NCBI GenBank assembly: GCA_009809945.1
Contig: WTPW01000082.1
Coordinates: 230,164 to 294,163 of the forward strand
Direction of reading: 5' to 3'
Origin: Gigaspora margarita
Taxonomy: Eukaryota > Glomeromycota > Glomeromycetes > Diversisporales > Gigasporaceae
DNA: 64,000 bases
The notes beneath the pieces were generated by a model. The model did no database searches and was not told where the DNA came from. It was given only the letters and a program-made list of their open reading frames with translations. The position numbers and the translations under genes are program-made. Positions 23,318-35,190 of the stretch are shown one piece after another; the first letter of the stretch is position 1; every line of letters begins with the position of its first letter.

Positions 23318-23575
23318 ATATATCTTGATAAATATCTATTCAATATTGATGATTTTACTACTACTAGAATCAGAAAAACCTATTCTACAACCTTTAATTA
23401 ATTTTTAAAAGCAGTTTACTTAATAAAATATTTTTTAATCTTTAAAAGAAAAAATAGTGATACAAAAATCATATAAAAAATGATCAACATACCCCCTACT
23501 CTTAATGAAACCTTAAAATTTGATGAAACTTTAGCAACTGATTCAGCTAGTAATTAAACAACAAGCTTCTATATA

Positions 23576-24127
23576 CCATATTTTCCCCAAAATAAGCTAC
23601 CTTCGAAAATAAGCTACCCCCCCTCTTTTGGTCAAAAAACTCCAAAACGTCTTTAACCCGAAAATAAGCTACCCCACGATCGACAAAAGTCGCTACATAG
23701 TAAAGTCCAAATTTTTCTATATAAATCGTTTAACGTCGCTTAAGTAAACTTATTTAGAAGATCAAAATACACATACTCTGAAATTTTCGTTACGATTGGA
23801 GAACTTTTTATTATTTGACTTTTGAAATTACGTTCGGCGAAAAGATTAAAAATATTTTAAAAAAACATATTCGACGAACGTAAAAATTAAAAGTTAAATA
23901 ATAAAAAGTTCTCCAATATTGACAAAAATTTCAGGATAAGTGTATTTTGACCTTCTAAATAAGTTTACTTAAGCGATATTAATAGATTTACATAGTAAAA
24001 TTTGGACTTTACTATGTAGCAACTTTCTGCGATTAGGCAAAAATCGATTTTACCCGAAAATAAGCTACCCCCGATTTTTGTGTAACTTTTTGCCCAAAAA
24101 AGGTAGCTTATTTTCGGGAAAATACGG
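23576..24127. mobile_element. TA-flanked foldback MITE (552 bp), 'aataagctacc' type
   Basis: The ends are ta-ccatattttccccaaaataa and ttattttcgggaaaatacgg-ta. TA flanks both sides. The arms pair along most of the length (cgctacatagtaaagtccaa with ttggactttactatgtagca; agtaaacttatttagaag with its inverse). This is the best-preserved member. No transposase is encoded. Confidence 0.85.
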
Positions 24128-24345
24128 TAATGATCTTTAGATACACTAAGTCTTAAATTGTTTCAAACAAATAATATTTTATTGTAAGGTTTTATTGGCT
24201 TTTTTCTTTTTCTTCTTTTGTACATTCAAATATATGTCAGGTTGATCTGGAATAGTCATTTATGTCAAGTTAATCCAGAATAGTCAAAATTTGTAAATGT
24301 GTTTATTTTTATTAATTCTGAATTAGCCTGATATAGATCCTAAAC

Positions 24346-24846
24346 TAGTGATACGGGTCGATAAAAAAATCGTGGGCTGAGGCCGATCCAAAAAAAGCTC
24401 TGGCTGGTCGACCGGGCTGATCTTTTGCTAGTATAATTTTTTCTGATCAGAATCAGTCAACATTTATCTATGTTAAATGTGTAAAAAGCCATCAGGTAGT
24501 TTTTTGTCGAATTCTAGTGATATTTAATTATTTAATTGTTATTCTTTTTGTCCTTGAGAAAAATTCCAGCATGTTAGTATTTTATGTTGATTGATTGTCT
24601 ATGCCTCTGAACATTCTGACACTTAGATTATATTCACCATTTGCCAATTTATCACTAAATAAGCCAATTTCTACATTATTATCAATGACTAGCCGATTTT
24701 TATTTAATTCCTAGACTGAAATATGTTTTAGAAGAGAATTGTTTCTAATACTTTTCTTACCAACCGGCCTGACCCACAAAAGTGCGGGCTGAGGGTTGAC
24801 CCACCCATCAACCTGGCCGTTGGGCCGGGGTCAACCCGTATCACTA
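24346..24846. mobile_element. hAT-type MITE (501 bp)
   Basis: The ends are tagtgatacgggt and acccgtatcacta, with an exact 8-bp TSD, tcctaaac, at 24338-24345 and 24847-24854. Both termini are GC-rich (gggctga, ggccgatc; cggcctgacc, gtgcgggctga) around an AT-rich centre. No transposase. Confidence 0.9.
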
Positions 24847-24854
24847 TCCTAAAC

Positions 24855-25342
24855 ACATGTGAAAGAAGGAAGAAAATGAAAATACTTGAAAACCAATGTT
24901 TAGATTGACCTTGGTGCACTAATTAAAAATAACAGAAACAAAATATTACATAAAATAAGTACCAATCTATCATTATAGTGTAGTTTTCACACTAATACCC
25001 TTACTCTAACTTCTACCTTTATGTGCTTTTGTTTATTTACAAATTTAATTTTCTTTTTTGATTTGTTATTCATAAATATGTAAATCACGATGGATAATAA
25101 TAATATTATTATTTAGATTTATCTGATCAAATTTGATCATTTTTTATTTAACTCTTAAGTTTATAAAAATAAATAACAAATTTGATCAAATTTTATCAGA
25201 TAAGTGCTGATTAATCTTTATTCAAAGCTTAAGCTCCTATAAAAAAGAAGCTATTTCTAATTTATTTCAAACTTTAATGATAATTTTTTATTTTAATTCT
25301 ATAACATACAGAATTAAATAAACAATTTCATTGAATTTGAAT
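24855..25342. other. AT-rich noncoding stretch
   Basis: No gene. An imperfect inverted repeat (tttatctgatcaaatttgatca with tttgatcaaattttatcaga) lies at about 25117-25203. Confidence 0.5.
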
Positions 25343-25346
25343 CAAT

Positions 25347-25872
25347 TGTTACGGGCTAAAAGTGATCTTCGGAATTTGGCGCAGTAAACCCGTGATCAAA
25401 GAAGCAGTCAAATACGAGGAACCTAAAGAAAGAAGTCAATTAAGAATTAGTTAAAATTAATTAACGATACAAAATATAATTAAACATAGACATCGTTATT
25501 GTAATCATATAATACTTATCATCATAAACCCCTTAGTAATAGTGATTATACCGAGATTATTCCATAATCAAAGATCGGTGATTCTACCGTGATCCTTCGT
25601 GATGAAAGACCGATTTATCCCCAAACCCCATCAATTTATGTCTAGCGAAATTTTATAAAAACTCTGTAATTTTCCCTCTTGTACAAATATATATCCTATG
25701 GGATTATAATACTTTCCACTTAATATATTGAATAAATCACATGATAATATTGGTTTAAACTATAAATTATTGTCAAATCACTATCGTCACGCCTCTGGCG
25801 AGTTACTTTATTATTTAAATTATTATATTTTCCTGCTATTACATATAAAAGGATACAATTCGTCCCGTTACA
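25347..25872. mobile_element. Solo LTR (526 bp)
   Basis: It starts tgttacggg and ends cccgttaca, a perfect 9-bp terminal inverted repeat with TG..CA ends. The direct repeat caat flanks it (25343-25346 and 25873-25876). A TATA-like tatatatcc lies near 25690. There is no internal retrotransposon sequence on either side, so it is a solo LTR left by recombination. Copia or other type cannot be told from the LTR alone. Confidence 0.8.
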
Positions 25873-26182
25873 CAATTTAAAGTTAAAAAAAAAGGAAATT
25901 TACCCAATTTTTTAGTTGATATTCAAATTTTTATTGAAGAAAATTATAAAATAAAATAAAAAATTGACTGAGTTTAATAAGTAGTTGCTGAGAAATCATC
26001 ACTAGAATCATAAAAATTTTTCAAAATTTTAAATGGAGCTTTACTGTTTTGATTATTTTGATTAGCTGTTAAATCATATGACTTGAAATTTTTTTTGTGA
26101 GCAAAGCACGGGCAGGAATAATGCTGAATCTACAAACAGTTCTTACAGACAGCAAGGACAGTGCAAGTTCATGTGATACTAC

Positions 26183-26676
26183 CAGAGTTGTTATTGGACT
26201 TGACTAGTCCAATTTTATCCAGTCCAGTTCATTAAAACTATATTGGACTACTATTATTGGACCAAAAATAAGTCATGTGATATTTATATTTAACCAATCA
26301 AATTATGTATAACATATGATTAGTTATATATAAAATTTATACCGCTTAAGATTATACAAATTATAAGGTTGTACATAAGTATAATAAAAGCTTTATTTAT
26401 TGAAATATATAACATAAATCATATAGTAAATTCGAATAGTGAAGATTTTTTATAGATTATATTTTTAAAAATTTGATTTTTAAATATTTATATAAAAGAA
26501 GTACTTTCAAATATAAAAATAAGCATTATATTATTTTAATTATATACAATGTATATATTTGCTATAAGTTTAATTATATTGGACTGGACCAAATTGGACT
26601 CGATTGGACCAATAAATTTGGTCCAGCCCAAGTCCAATAATAAAATGAATACTGGACCAGCTCAACAATAACCCTG
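26183..26676. mobile_element. hAT-type MITE (494 bp) with subterminal repeats
   Basis: The ends cagagttgttattgg and caacaataaccctg are flanked by the exact 8-bp TSD gatactac (26175-26182 and 26677-26684). Multiple tggac/attggac/tggacc motifs cluster near both ends, as subterminal transposase-binding repeats do in hAT elements. No ORF. Confidence 0.88.
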
Positions 26677-26844
26677 GATACTACTAAAACCACAAACCCT
26701 AACTCAACCCCTGGAAAATTTTGATATCATTTTGGAAAATTGGTCTGGCAACGACCAAATATTGTTTTTTATTACAATATCAAATTTAGTTTCGTTTTAA
26801 AACATGATTATTGCATATATTATAACTGATTTAACTCTGATAGT

Positions 26845-27325
26845 TACTGAGAGATAAGTTTCTGGTTTACTTGAATAAAGGTCTCTTCAACATTGCACTA
26901 GCTTACCGTATTGTCGCGAAATAACGCGCCGGGTGAAATTACGAATTTCGGCCTAAATTAAGCTTAATTCGGGCCATTGTTCTAAATAACGCCCCGGCGT
27001 GGTATTTCGCGAAAACACGGTACTTCCTTTATTTTTACAGGGTAAAACGAAAGAGAAGATTTCTTTATTATTCTTATTTGGAAAAATCGGGGGAACTCTA
27101 TGCACTTATATAAATTTAAATTTAATATATTACACGTTTGACGTGCTATTTAACACATTGACGTATTGTCGGCATTGGGTATTATCCAGCACGTTTAGCG
27201 TGCTATGAATTTATTCAGTTTTAAGCCCAACACGTTGATGTGTTATCCAAAAAATTCGATTTCATTGAGATTTTACCCTTATAACACGTACAGGCTCTAA
27301 CTCATTGACGTGTTATACAAATTGA
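26845..27325 (-). mobile_element. LTR fragment (same family as 38436-39008), minus strand
   Basis: The reverse complement shows the landmarks of the LTR at 38436 in the same order: cacgtcaacgtgttgggctt-like and repeated acacgtt/acgtgttat motifs, a tatattaaatttaaat block, then agctagtg, aagagacctttattcaagta and gaaacttatct. A TA-flanked MITE (26906-27020) interrupts it. The outer ends are not well defined. Confidence 0.7.
26906..27020. mobile_element. 115-bp TA-flanked MITE inside an LTR, 'gaaataacgc' type
   Basis: The ends are ccgtattgtcgcgaaataac and, inverted, gtatttcgcgaaaacacgg. The flanking dinucleotide is TA on both sides, and the LTR reads through as agcttacttcctttatt, matching agcttacttcttttatt in the related LTR at about 38860 on the other strand. 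It is therefore a precise TA-duplicating insertion. A related element is at 63443-63705. Confidence 0.85.
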
Positions 27326-28900
27326 GTAAAGGAGGACAATCATATGTTAACAACAAGTATATACAGGTTTCGAATTTTGACTAATGTTTAATGAATTGAA
27401 TAAAAAATTGCAAGAAAGTTATAATAAATTATGAAAAGTGATAATTTAATTAAAGAACTAATAGAAAAGAAATTTTGAATCTTCTAATGCACAAATCACG
27501 ATTTGTGGCAATATTGATCGATAGGTGAAGTTCTAAAAAGTCTGAGTTGCATTCAAAAGATTTACTTTTGAATATCTTAATAACTAGTTATTTTGACGTT
27601 TATAGATTAAGTATTTATAAACAATTCCAAGTTTATGTTTATTTCAATTATAATATTCTTTTTTTTTTTAAATTATACGCTATGTACTAGTTTGTGCACG
27701 TGAAGTTACACATAAGTACGCAAATATGAGGTGGATAAAAAATAGTTAACCAATTAAATTTGCGGATTTTATCGTGTAGAATAAAATTGGCTAAAAATTG
27801 TGATTTATTGTTTTCTAATCTTTTCGAAATTTTTTAGGACCCTGCACTAACCGTCCCTAACTAACGACACACATGAATTGCACTGTTCCTAAGAACTGTC
27901 TGTATATTGTCCTCTGGATCGATGAGGTAGCACCGGGCAACAATCAGGTGATTGTTCAAGTAATGTACAACGATCTACAAATTTGATCAAAAGGCACAAA
28001 CTGCGATAAATGACTCACAATCGGAGTTCAATCGGAGTATTTTACAAAATGTGCCGTAATATTCGTAATATTGAAATTTACTATTATAGTAGTAGGAATC
28101 GGCTATCGCTATTAAAGGAGATCGGAATTTCACATACGGAAAAAGGAAATAATGAAAGGCGCAAAATTTTGGTCTTATTTGAAGATAACAAGACAATTCA
28201 CATGCTTATTTATATTGGCAAATCCAAAATTTCTAAAAATAATTTATAATTATAAAAAAAGTACGTACATACGTACGTTATCATCAATTTTTTTCCTAAT
28301 AATGCAGACTTATTTGTGACATTTTGATATGATTTGAATATGAGCTTGACTAATGTTTAGGATTTTTGTGCGGATAAAATACCGTAATTTGGAGTTATAA
28401 CAGCAAGTATACATGTGGCGTCATTTTATTTAAAAAAAAAAAAAGTGATTATTTTGATTCTTCTTACCAGTTTTGGCCAATAGAAAATTCATAATTGCAA
28501 ATAAAACAATAAAAAATTTGTCTTATAAAAATTTACTTTGTTTTTATTAGATTATAAAGCTAAAAATTTCTATAATTGTTTAATACAGTTAATAATAAAG
28601 ATTCTCAATAGATGTTAGAACAATAGCATTCTCAATATTGAATTTTTGCAGACAACTAATCATAAAAGAAAAATAGATCTTTTTCTGAAAGTACTTTAAT
28701 TGTATAAATAATATCATGCACAAGTCAATCACATATATATAGATTTATAAGCTACGCACTATATTTATTAATTCAAATTTAACAAAAGCAAACAAGTTTG
28801 AAGTATCAAAATAAACAAGCAAGGAGTAACATCATTGCAATAGAAATCAAAATTTTTAATTTTTCAAAATCTAGTAATAAACTTCTGCAATAACATCTTT
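27326..28900. other. Noncoding stretch with one weak coding-like patch
   Basis: At 27876-27986 the plus strand reads 36 codons of protein-like sequence (NCTVPKNCLYIVLWIDEVAP..) ending in a stop; overlapping ORFs up to 28249 are AT-driven. I cannot assign it. The remainder, including the region just upstream of the kinase gene, is AT-rich without recognised elements; 28261-28281 holds a tacgtac alternation. Confidence 0.4.
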
Positions 28901-28907
28901 ACCTACT

Positions 28908-31900
28908 GTGCTACATGCTAAATCCATAAATAAATCATTTTCCCTCTTTTTGACGGTTATATTTTTTATATTTTCTGAATTTTTACGTATCAACATATAT
29001 TTTCGAAGCAATATGTCAGATAATTCTTATTTATATGTCCACAATATTGAACAGCCTGCTTGTGATATTGAATTTTCAGAATTATCAAACTTAAAGTTTC
29101 TAGTAGAGGGTGGTTTTGGTAAGGTTTACACAGCAAAATGGAAGGGTCAACATGTAGCAGCAAAAACTGTTAGCCGTAGAAGTCCTCAACAATTGAAAGA
29201 TTTTAACCGCGAGGTTCGTTGAAAGTAATATTTAAAAAATATGTGTAAATAATTTAATCATACATCTAATTATATTTTAGTTGAATGCCTTGAGGAAATC
29301 TAAAAATTGTAAAGAATACATTATCCAATTCTTCGGATTATCTAAAGGTACATAATATGTAATGCTTCCGTAGAATTTGAGTTAATATGTGCAGTAACTA
29401 TAAAATACCATAAATGTGGTTAACATTATAAACTCACCAAGTCATAATACTTTTTTTATACTTATAATTTCTTCGCTAATGCTATAATATTCAAATTTTA
29501 ATATTCAAAATTGTATTAATTTAATTATAGGTTATGAAGTTGGAGAATATATTTTAGTAATGCAGTATGCAGATGGCGGTACTTTAAAGAATTATCTTAA
29601 AAATAATATTCTAGAATTAGAATTAGATCACAAGATTTCTTTATGCAAAGATATCGTTAAAGGATTGGAATTTTTGCACAAAGAAAATATAATTCACAGA
29701 GATTTGGTAGGTTTTATTATTTTGTATTAGAATTAGTTTCGGTTGTAGGATAAGTATAACTTTTTCAGCAAAATTACCCTCCAATCATACGATACACTAA
29801 TATTTTTATTAATCATGCAGCATTCCAAAAATGTTTTAATTCATCAAAGAAGAGCTCTTTTAGCGGATTTTGGCCTCTCGAAATCTCTCCTAGAATCCAA
29901 AGGAAAATCTGATGTTCGAGGAATACAGGCTTATGTTGACCCAAAATTGCTAGATGAAACCTCCGATTATACATATGGGAAATTCTCTGATATTTATAGT
30001 TTTGGAGTGCTAATGTGGGAAATATATACTTGTCGCCCGCCATTTGAGGGTAGACATGGTTTAGGATTAACCATTAGTTTTGTAATGGTTTGAGAGAAAA
30101 CCGACAAATAGGAATGCCTTGGGATTATGTAAAAATATATGAAAATTGCTGGAACCCAGATCCTTCATTTAGACCTGACGCTACCGATATATTGAATGAT
30201 CTTGAAAATTTAAAAAAAGAATTGATTTTAACAGAAAATGATACTCAACCAACAGGTATGAATTTCCAACAAAGTGGTGCAGACGTAACTTTTATATTAT
30301 CGCAATAAGTTTCGAAAATCCTACACCACCATATTCAATTACATGGAATAAAAAAATTATAAATTTCTTTCTGATATATTCTTGAATCTAGTTATAGAGT
30401 CGTTATATGGTTATAATAATTTCGACTTAGAAATAATTATAGATGATACTAATAAGAACCAGGATATAGACCCTACTAATAAAATGCAATTATATCCATT
30501 TACGGCAGTCTTAAAAGAAACTATCTCAGAACACGAGTTCGAACCATTATTTAAAAAAGTTGACGAACTTGAAGAAATCAGAAAATCTAATGAATCTAAT
30601 GATAACATTCAACTTAACAGTATAATGTACGAAGTATTAAGTCAATGTATTCTCGAAGCTAAACACCATGTTGAAAGAATCCATATTCGAAAAAGTTACC
30701 TACCTAAATTTATAACATTGGAGAATTATACACATTTTAAAAACCTTGTGGATATTCTTGAAGGCATCAATAAATTCGTGGAAAATATTTCCCACATAAG
30801 GGGATTAAAACGTTTTATTCAAAATATTGATTCTGGAATTTCATGTGAACTACTAATGACTGAATACTCCAAATTACTAGAGGATTATCATAAATCCATG
30901 TCGTCTCTTGGATTTACAATTCAAAAAGACGAATAAGCTATGGATGTACACGATGATGTAGAAGAAACAAAGAGGGTATTTTTTTTTCCGGCATTATAAT
31001 ATTTATCATTTAAAACATAATTTAAAATACTATTAATTTTTTCTAGTTTATTCAAACACTTCAATACACATTTAAAGAGAGAAGCGAATCGATGTTTGAT
31101 ATTATTAGCAAAATAAGTGACGATATCCAGAATTCTGGATATGGTGGAGTTGCATTTAAAAAATATATTTGTCATCATCAAACAACACTTAAATATGATT
31201 CGTGCGATGCCAATTCATATCAAAATAACACACCGGATCATCAAGCATTTTTAAATAATTTAAAGAGTTTAATGAAGTTGTCCGAATTTTATGGAATTAT
31301 ACAAGATGAAACATACCCTGATTCAATATGTACAGAATGGTCAGAACATGGTAATTTGAGAACATATTACACGAAGCATAACAATTTAAATAAGGCGATT
31401 AAGTTAAAAATTGCGTTAGACATATGTAATGGATTGGTATTTTTAAATGAAGTGAATTTTTTGCATCGTAATATCAGATCCGAAAATATTTTGATAACTA
31501 GTAATCTTAGGGCCAAAATCATAAACTTTTGTCATAGCCGATTAATGAAAGATCATTCAAAACAGCTAAAACAACTTCAAACTGGAATTGAATATTTGGC
31601 ACCAGAAATAGTAGATAGAAATACATATACACATCACACCCACACAAGCATTTATGCGACATCAAATATAAAATACAATTTCAAGTGCGAAATTTATAGG
31701 TAAACTTTATAAATAATAATTACCATTAATGATTAGGGATGGAAAAAGAAAAAAAAACTTTGCCATAGCCAGGGTTTTATCTCTATTTAAATTGCTTTTT
31801 TCTCTCTTATGTTATTAAATTAATATATTTTCATTATATATTTTTAGTTTTGGAATTCTTTTATGGGAACTTGCAAATCAAAAACCTCCATATGAAGATG

Positions 31901-32160
31901 AAAGTTATCGTAAAGATCTCAATAAAATAATCAATTTCATACATCAGAATAAAAAGAACTTTAATAATTCTATCCCGACAGAATATGTAGAAATTAGTAT
32001 AAAAGGTAAATAGAAAAATTATTTAACATATTTAATTTTGATTATTAATTTTATTTCTTATTTAGCAACTAATGAAGTCCCTAAAGAGCGTCCAACAATC
32101 TGTGATATGCATAAAGTTCTATACAATTTAGTAAATGATTGCGAATCAAAAATTTTTTAA
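28908..32160 (+). pseudogene. Kinase / MLKL-like helical bundle / pseudokinase fusion gene, broken paralogue
   Basis: Eight exons aligned to the paralogue at 39629-43038: up to 29213, 29281-29347, 29531-29706, 29821-30255, 30392-30975, 31047-31699, 31848-32005 and 32066-32160, all with GT..AG introns of conserved phase. The first kinase has EGGFGKVY, VAAKT, HRDLHSKN and ADFGLSK. The fifth exon encodes the helical region and exons 6-8 the pseudokinase (HRNIRSEN, INFCHS, LAPEI). It is inactive as read, for three reasons. One base is missing near 30071-30080 relative to the paralogue, so the frame ends at TGA 30091-30093. A CAA-to-TAA change creates a stop at 30934-30936. The membrane-segment frame has no ATG upstream of 29012. 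Assembly error could explain the first, hardly all three. Confidence 0.8.
30256..30391 (+). other. Intron joining kinase and helical-bundle exons
   Basis: This intron decides whether there is one gene or two. The donor is caacag|gtatga at 30256 and the acceptor gaatctag| at 30391; both are conserved at the matching place in the paralogue (41592-41446). It is phase 1 in both copies, and joining keeps the frame open. Without it, the kinase ORF runs into a short unconserved tail and the next ORF lacks an ATG. Confidence 0.75.
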
Positions 32161-32478
32161 ATCTTCTTGATAAGAAATTAGAGGTTAACAGATATTAATG
32201 AGATATATAAACGATTATGTTAAGTCCAAATGAGCGATTTTTACGTGTATGTATCTAATATTGAAATCTGATATATAGTTTCGGAAATCTGCGGCACATA
32301 TTTTATACGTGCTAGAAAAATACAGAATATTGAGGTTTCAGGATTAATGATTCGGCGTCCGATTTCAGATAAAATAAGTGACGAAAGAAGTGACGTACAA
32401 ATTCTATTTTTTTTACATAATTGCTTATCGGTTAAGATAACAAAAAATAAATTGGTAATTATATTAATTTTGTGACTA

Positions 32479-32609
32479 TTGAAGAGGTGACTATAAAGAG
32501 AGTTGACTGTATCTATAAATATATAAAAATACCTTTATATTAGTTACACTTCTTTATAATTATAGCTTTTTGTATCCCCAATAGTGTGACTATAGAGAGG
32601 AAAACTGTA
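32479..32609. mobile_element. Fragment with mariner/pogo-like ends
   Basis: gaggtgactataaagagagttgactgta (in two parts) and gtgactatagagaggaaaactgta occur about 100 bp apart in the same orientation, with the intervening tatctataaatatataaaaa-tacct phrase also found at 39196. These are pieces of the family defined by 53024-53724. Confidence 0.55.
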
Positions 32610-33645
32610 TAGAAAATACCTCTATATTAGTCAGCATATAAGAAACTTATATTTTACAGAAAATTATAGGTTATAACATTTGTGTAATTGGCTAAATGAT
32701 ATAGATCCAAATGTGATTATTATTAATTAATTAAATCAATTAAGTTCTTTTACTAAATATGTAAAAAAAAATAAATTTATCATTAACAAAGCAAAATATT
32801 TTAATACTAAAGTAATTTTATCCTATTTTCAATATTAGATTTTACTAAAAATGCATTACATCTAACATTTTACTACTCTATAGTCTATACTACTGTAATT
32901 AAATCACACTATCATATTTATTATACTATATATTAGAGATAATTTCTTTTTTGTTTGATATATAATATATATATGTGTTGTATTTAAGTATTTATATTGC
33001 ATAGCCTGTTTAATAAATGTATAAAGTTTTATATTAGTATAACACTCACAGTTTAACAATTTGATTGGCTTTATAATTTAAACATAGTAGGAACTCGATA
33101 AACTTTGCTAATTACCAAATGTCCTATCTTTGTTCTTATAAAAACTTTTTGTAAAAATGATTAAAAAAGATTAGAAAACATTTTGCTAGAAACACTCAAA
33201 ATGAAGAAATTTTTACTTAAAAATGTGTATCTAAGTTTAATTTATTATGGTTAAATAATAGTAAAATTACTAATTTTTAAAATGCAATCATATAGCAAAT
33301 TTTTAATTGCCCATTATTATCCTATATCTACTTCCTTTTAAAATAGTAGATAACAAGAGCAAGTTAGTAAACTAAGGATGCATCAGTCTGGTCTGATCCA
33401 GTTCTAAGAGGACCAGTGCTCTGATCTTGTTATTTAGTAATTGTATCTAGAAAATTTATGGCTGACTCATTGGAATCATAATATCAAGTTGATTCTAATT
33501 GTGGTGACTTTATTCAATTCTGATTACTAGATCAAAACTCATGATCACTTTGTGTTTTTATAACAATTCCTATTGGTCAACACCATATAAATATTTTGTA
33601 CAACAATCATTTAAGAATCTATCAGATATAAGTTTATTATATACT

Positions 33646-34121
33646 GCAGTCTAACTTCTTCATAGTTATACTGCTGGGATACAAAAGCTGTAATTATAAA
33701 GAAGTGTGACTAATTTAGAGACATTTTTTATATATTTATAGATATAGTCTAACCTTTCTATAGTTACACTACTAGGATACAAAAAGCTGTGATTATAAAG
33801 AAGTGTAACTAATATAACTAATATAGAAGTATTTATAGATAATAGTAAAAATAAATTTATAATTATATTAATTTTGTGACTATAGAGGAGGTGACTATAA
33901 AGAGGGATGACTGTAATTGGTAAAAATAAATTTGTAGTTATATTAATTTTGTGACTGTAGAGGAAATAACTGTTATTAGTTCTACTTCATTATAATCACA
34001 GCATTTTGTATCCCAAAAGTGTGAATATAAAGAGGTTATACTGTAATTGGTAAAAGTAAATTTGTAACTATATTAATTTTGTGACTATAGAGAAGATGAC
34101 TATGGAGAGGTTTGATTGTAT
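33646..34121. mobile_element. Nested cluster of mariner/pogo-like MITE ends
   Basis: Left-type ends occur at about 33646 and 33748 (cagtctaacttcttcatagt; agtctaacctttctatagtt). Right-type ends occur near 33912, 34044 and 34121 (each ending gactgta-like). Repeated internal phrases are ttttgtatccc and aaatttgtaactatattaat. At least two elements appear to have inserted into each other. Confidence 0.6.
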
Positions 34122-34473
34122 TTAAAAATTTCAAATTTGCAAACTTTTTAATTTTTAAACACAGATTTTTCTTCTTTTGTTTTATATGGTTGTAAATTTA
34201 ATTGTAAATTAATTAGTCAAATAAGAAAGATCTTTAGTTAAAGTCTATAGTAAATTTATATGTTTTTATTATAATTTTTATTATAGAGGACAATCAAGAG
34301 AACATGTCCTGCATCTGTTAACATTCCTAAAAGTATTCTAAAGTGTATAAATAAGTTACCAGGGCAATTGACCTACATCAGCTAATTAAACAAATGACTA
34401 ACCATGCCAATTAACTACTCAGAAATTTTGTATATTTGGTAAAACTTATACTGATTCAAAACAACTTACGAAC

Positions 34474-34768
34474 TGTCGCATTTCGAAATTGTAACAGAAG
34501 ATTTGAACTTTCTGATTAGTTTGCCCCATTTGTAAATAGATCTTTTCTTTATTTAGTATAGATAACTTTCATTCTATTTTTGTACAATTCATTAAATATT
34601 CTGTGTAAAACTTGATGACTGAATATAATCACCCCTTTTTGTAAAATCTTCATAACATGTTAACATGTTAGCACATATGCGTGTTAAGGGGCACAGATTA
34701 TAAACATTCTCAATAGCACATCAACATGTTGGGCTTTAGTAGTACCATCATTGAATAGCACGTTGTAA
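34474..34768 (+). mobile_element. Truncated LTR, same family as 38436-39008
   Basis: It begins tgtcgcatttcgaaattgtaaca and continues with gattagtttgccccatttgt, gtgtaaaacttgatgac, cttcataaca, ggcacagattataaacattc and tgttgggctttagtagtacc in the same order as the LTR at 38436. It lacks the 3' half, including the TATA-like part. It could be the 5' LTR relic of a gutted element. Confidence 0.75.
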
Positions 34769-35190
34769 AGGTGTTGGCAATCGGCTAATCAAATAAAATA
34801 CTATAACAATCTATCTAAACCAACGTCTATAAGTATGCAAAACTCTAGATCTCGAATTGGCAGGCAGAAAGAGGCGTGGTTGATTTGGTCCAGGTCTCGA
34901 GGTTCTTTGGGTCTTGCTATAACGAAACTAAAATCGATCGTTAAGTGACTTAACGATGTCACGTGATCTAGATCCAAAGGGAAATCACTTGGACAAGGGT
35001 TTAAGCACAATACGAATACGTATTGTGTATAATAACTTTATATATAACTTTATTATATATATACAACGATAAATAGGGGGGGTCAAGGATAAACTACTTA
35101 GAGATGCACTTCTACTCTTATTTCGAAGGTAAAACTCTATTAGAGTCGAACTCCCTGAGTTATGCTTTTTGAGACGAGAAGGGGGTATTA
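34769..35190. other. Noncoding stretch of mixed composition
   Basis: No conserved frame; the minus-strand ORFs here look accidental. Short hexamer-rich patches (tctcgaggttctttgggt near 34895) are not recognised. Confidence 0.4.

Larger units (their letters stand above)
22175..23505. mobile_element. Outer foldback element containing two nested foldbacks
   Basis: The left end ttaagggtagggtatattga and the right end (inverse of ttaagagtagggggtatgtt) are followed on both sides by gatcattttt-atatgat. Inside are two further self-inverse elements (22684-22907 and 22955-23317). A lone end of the same family is at 53958-54010. No ORF. The superfamily is unknown. Confidence 0.65.
32161..34473. other. 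Noncoding region downstream of the broken gene, with mariner-like debris
   Basis: No gene. It contains two clusters of gtgactatagagagg-type ends (32479-32609 and 33646-34121) and AT-rich filler. 33390-33600 has mixed composition (ctggtctgatccag near 33398) without a coding frame. Confidence 0.5.

Noticed and set aside
29813-30043. Minus-strand ORF opposite the kinase exon (and its counterpart at 41809-42036)
   Set aside because: Shadow of the conserved kinase exon: both copies show it because the sense strand is conserved.
30060-30090. A tiny intron instead of a frameshift in the plus-strand kinase copy
   Set aside because: The only gt..ag span would be about 28 nt and would delete conserved codons present in the paralogue; a one-base deletion explains the alignment better.
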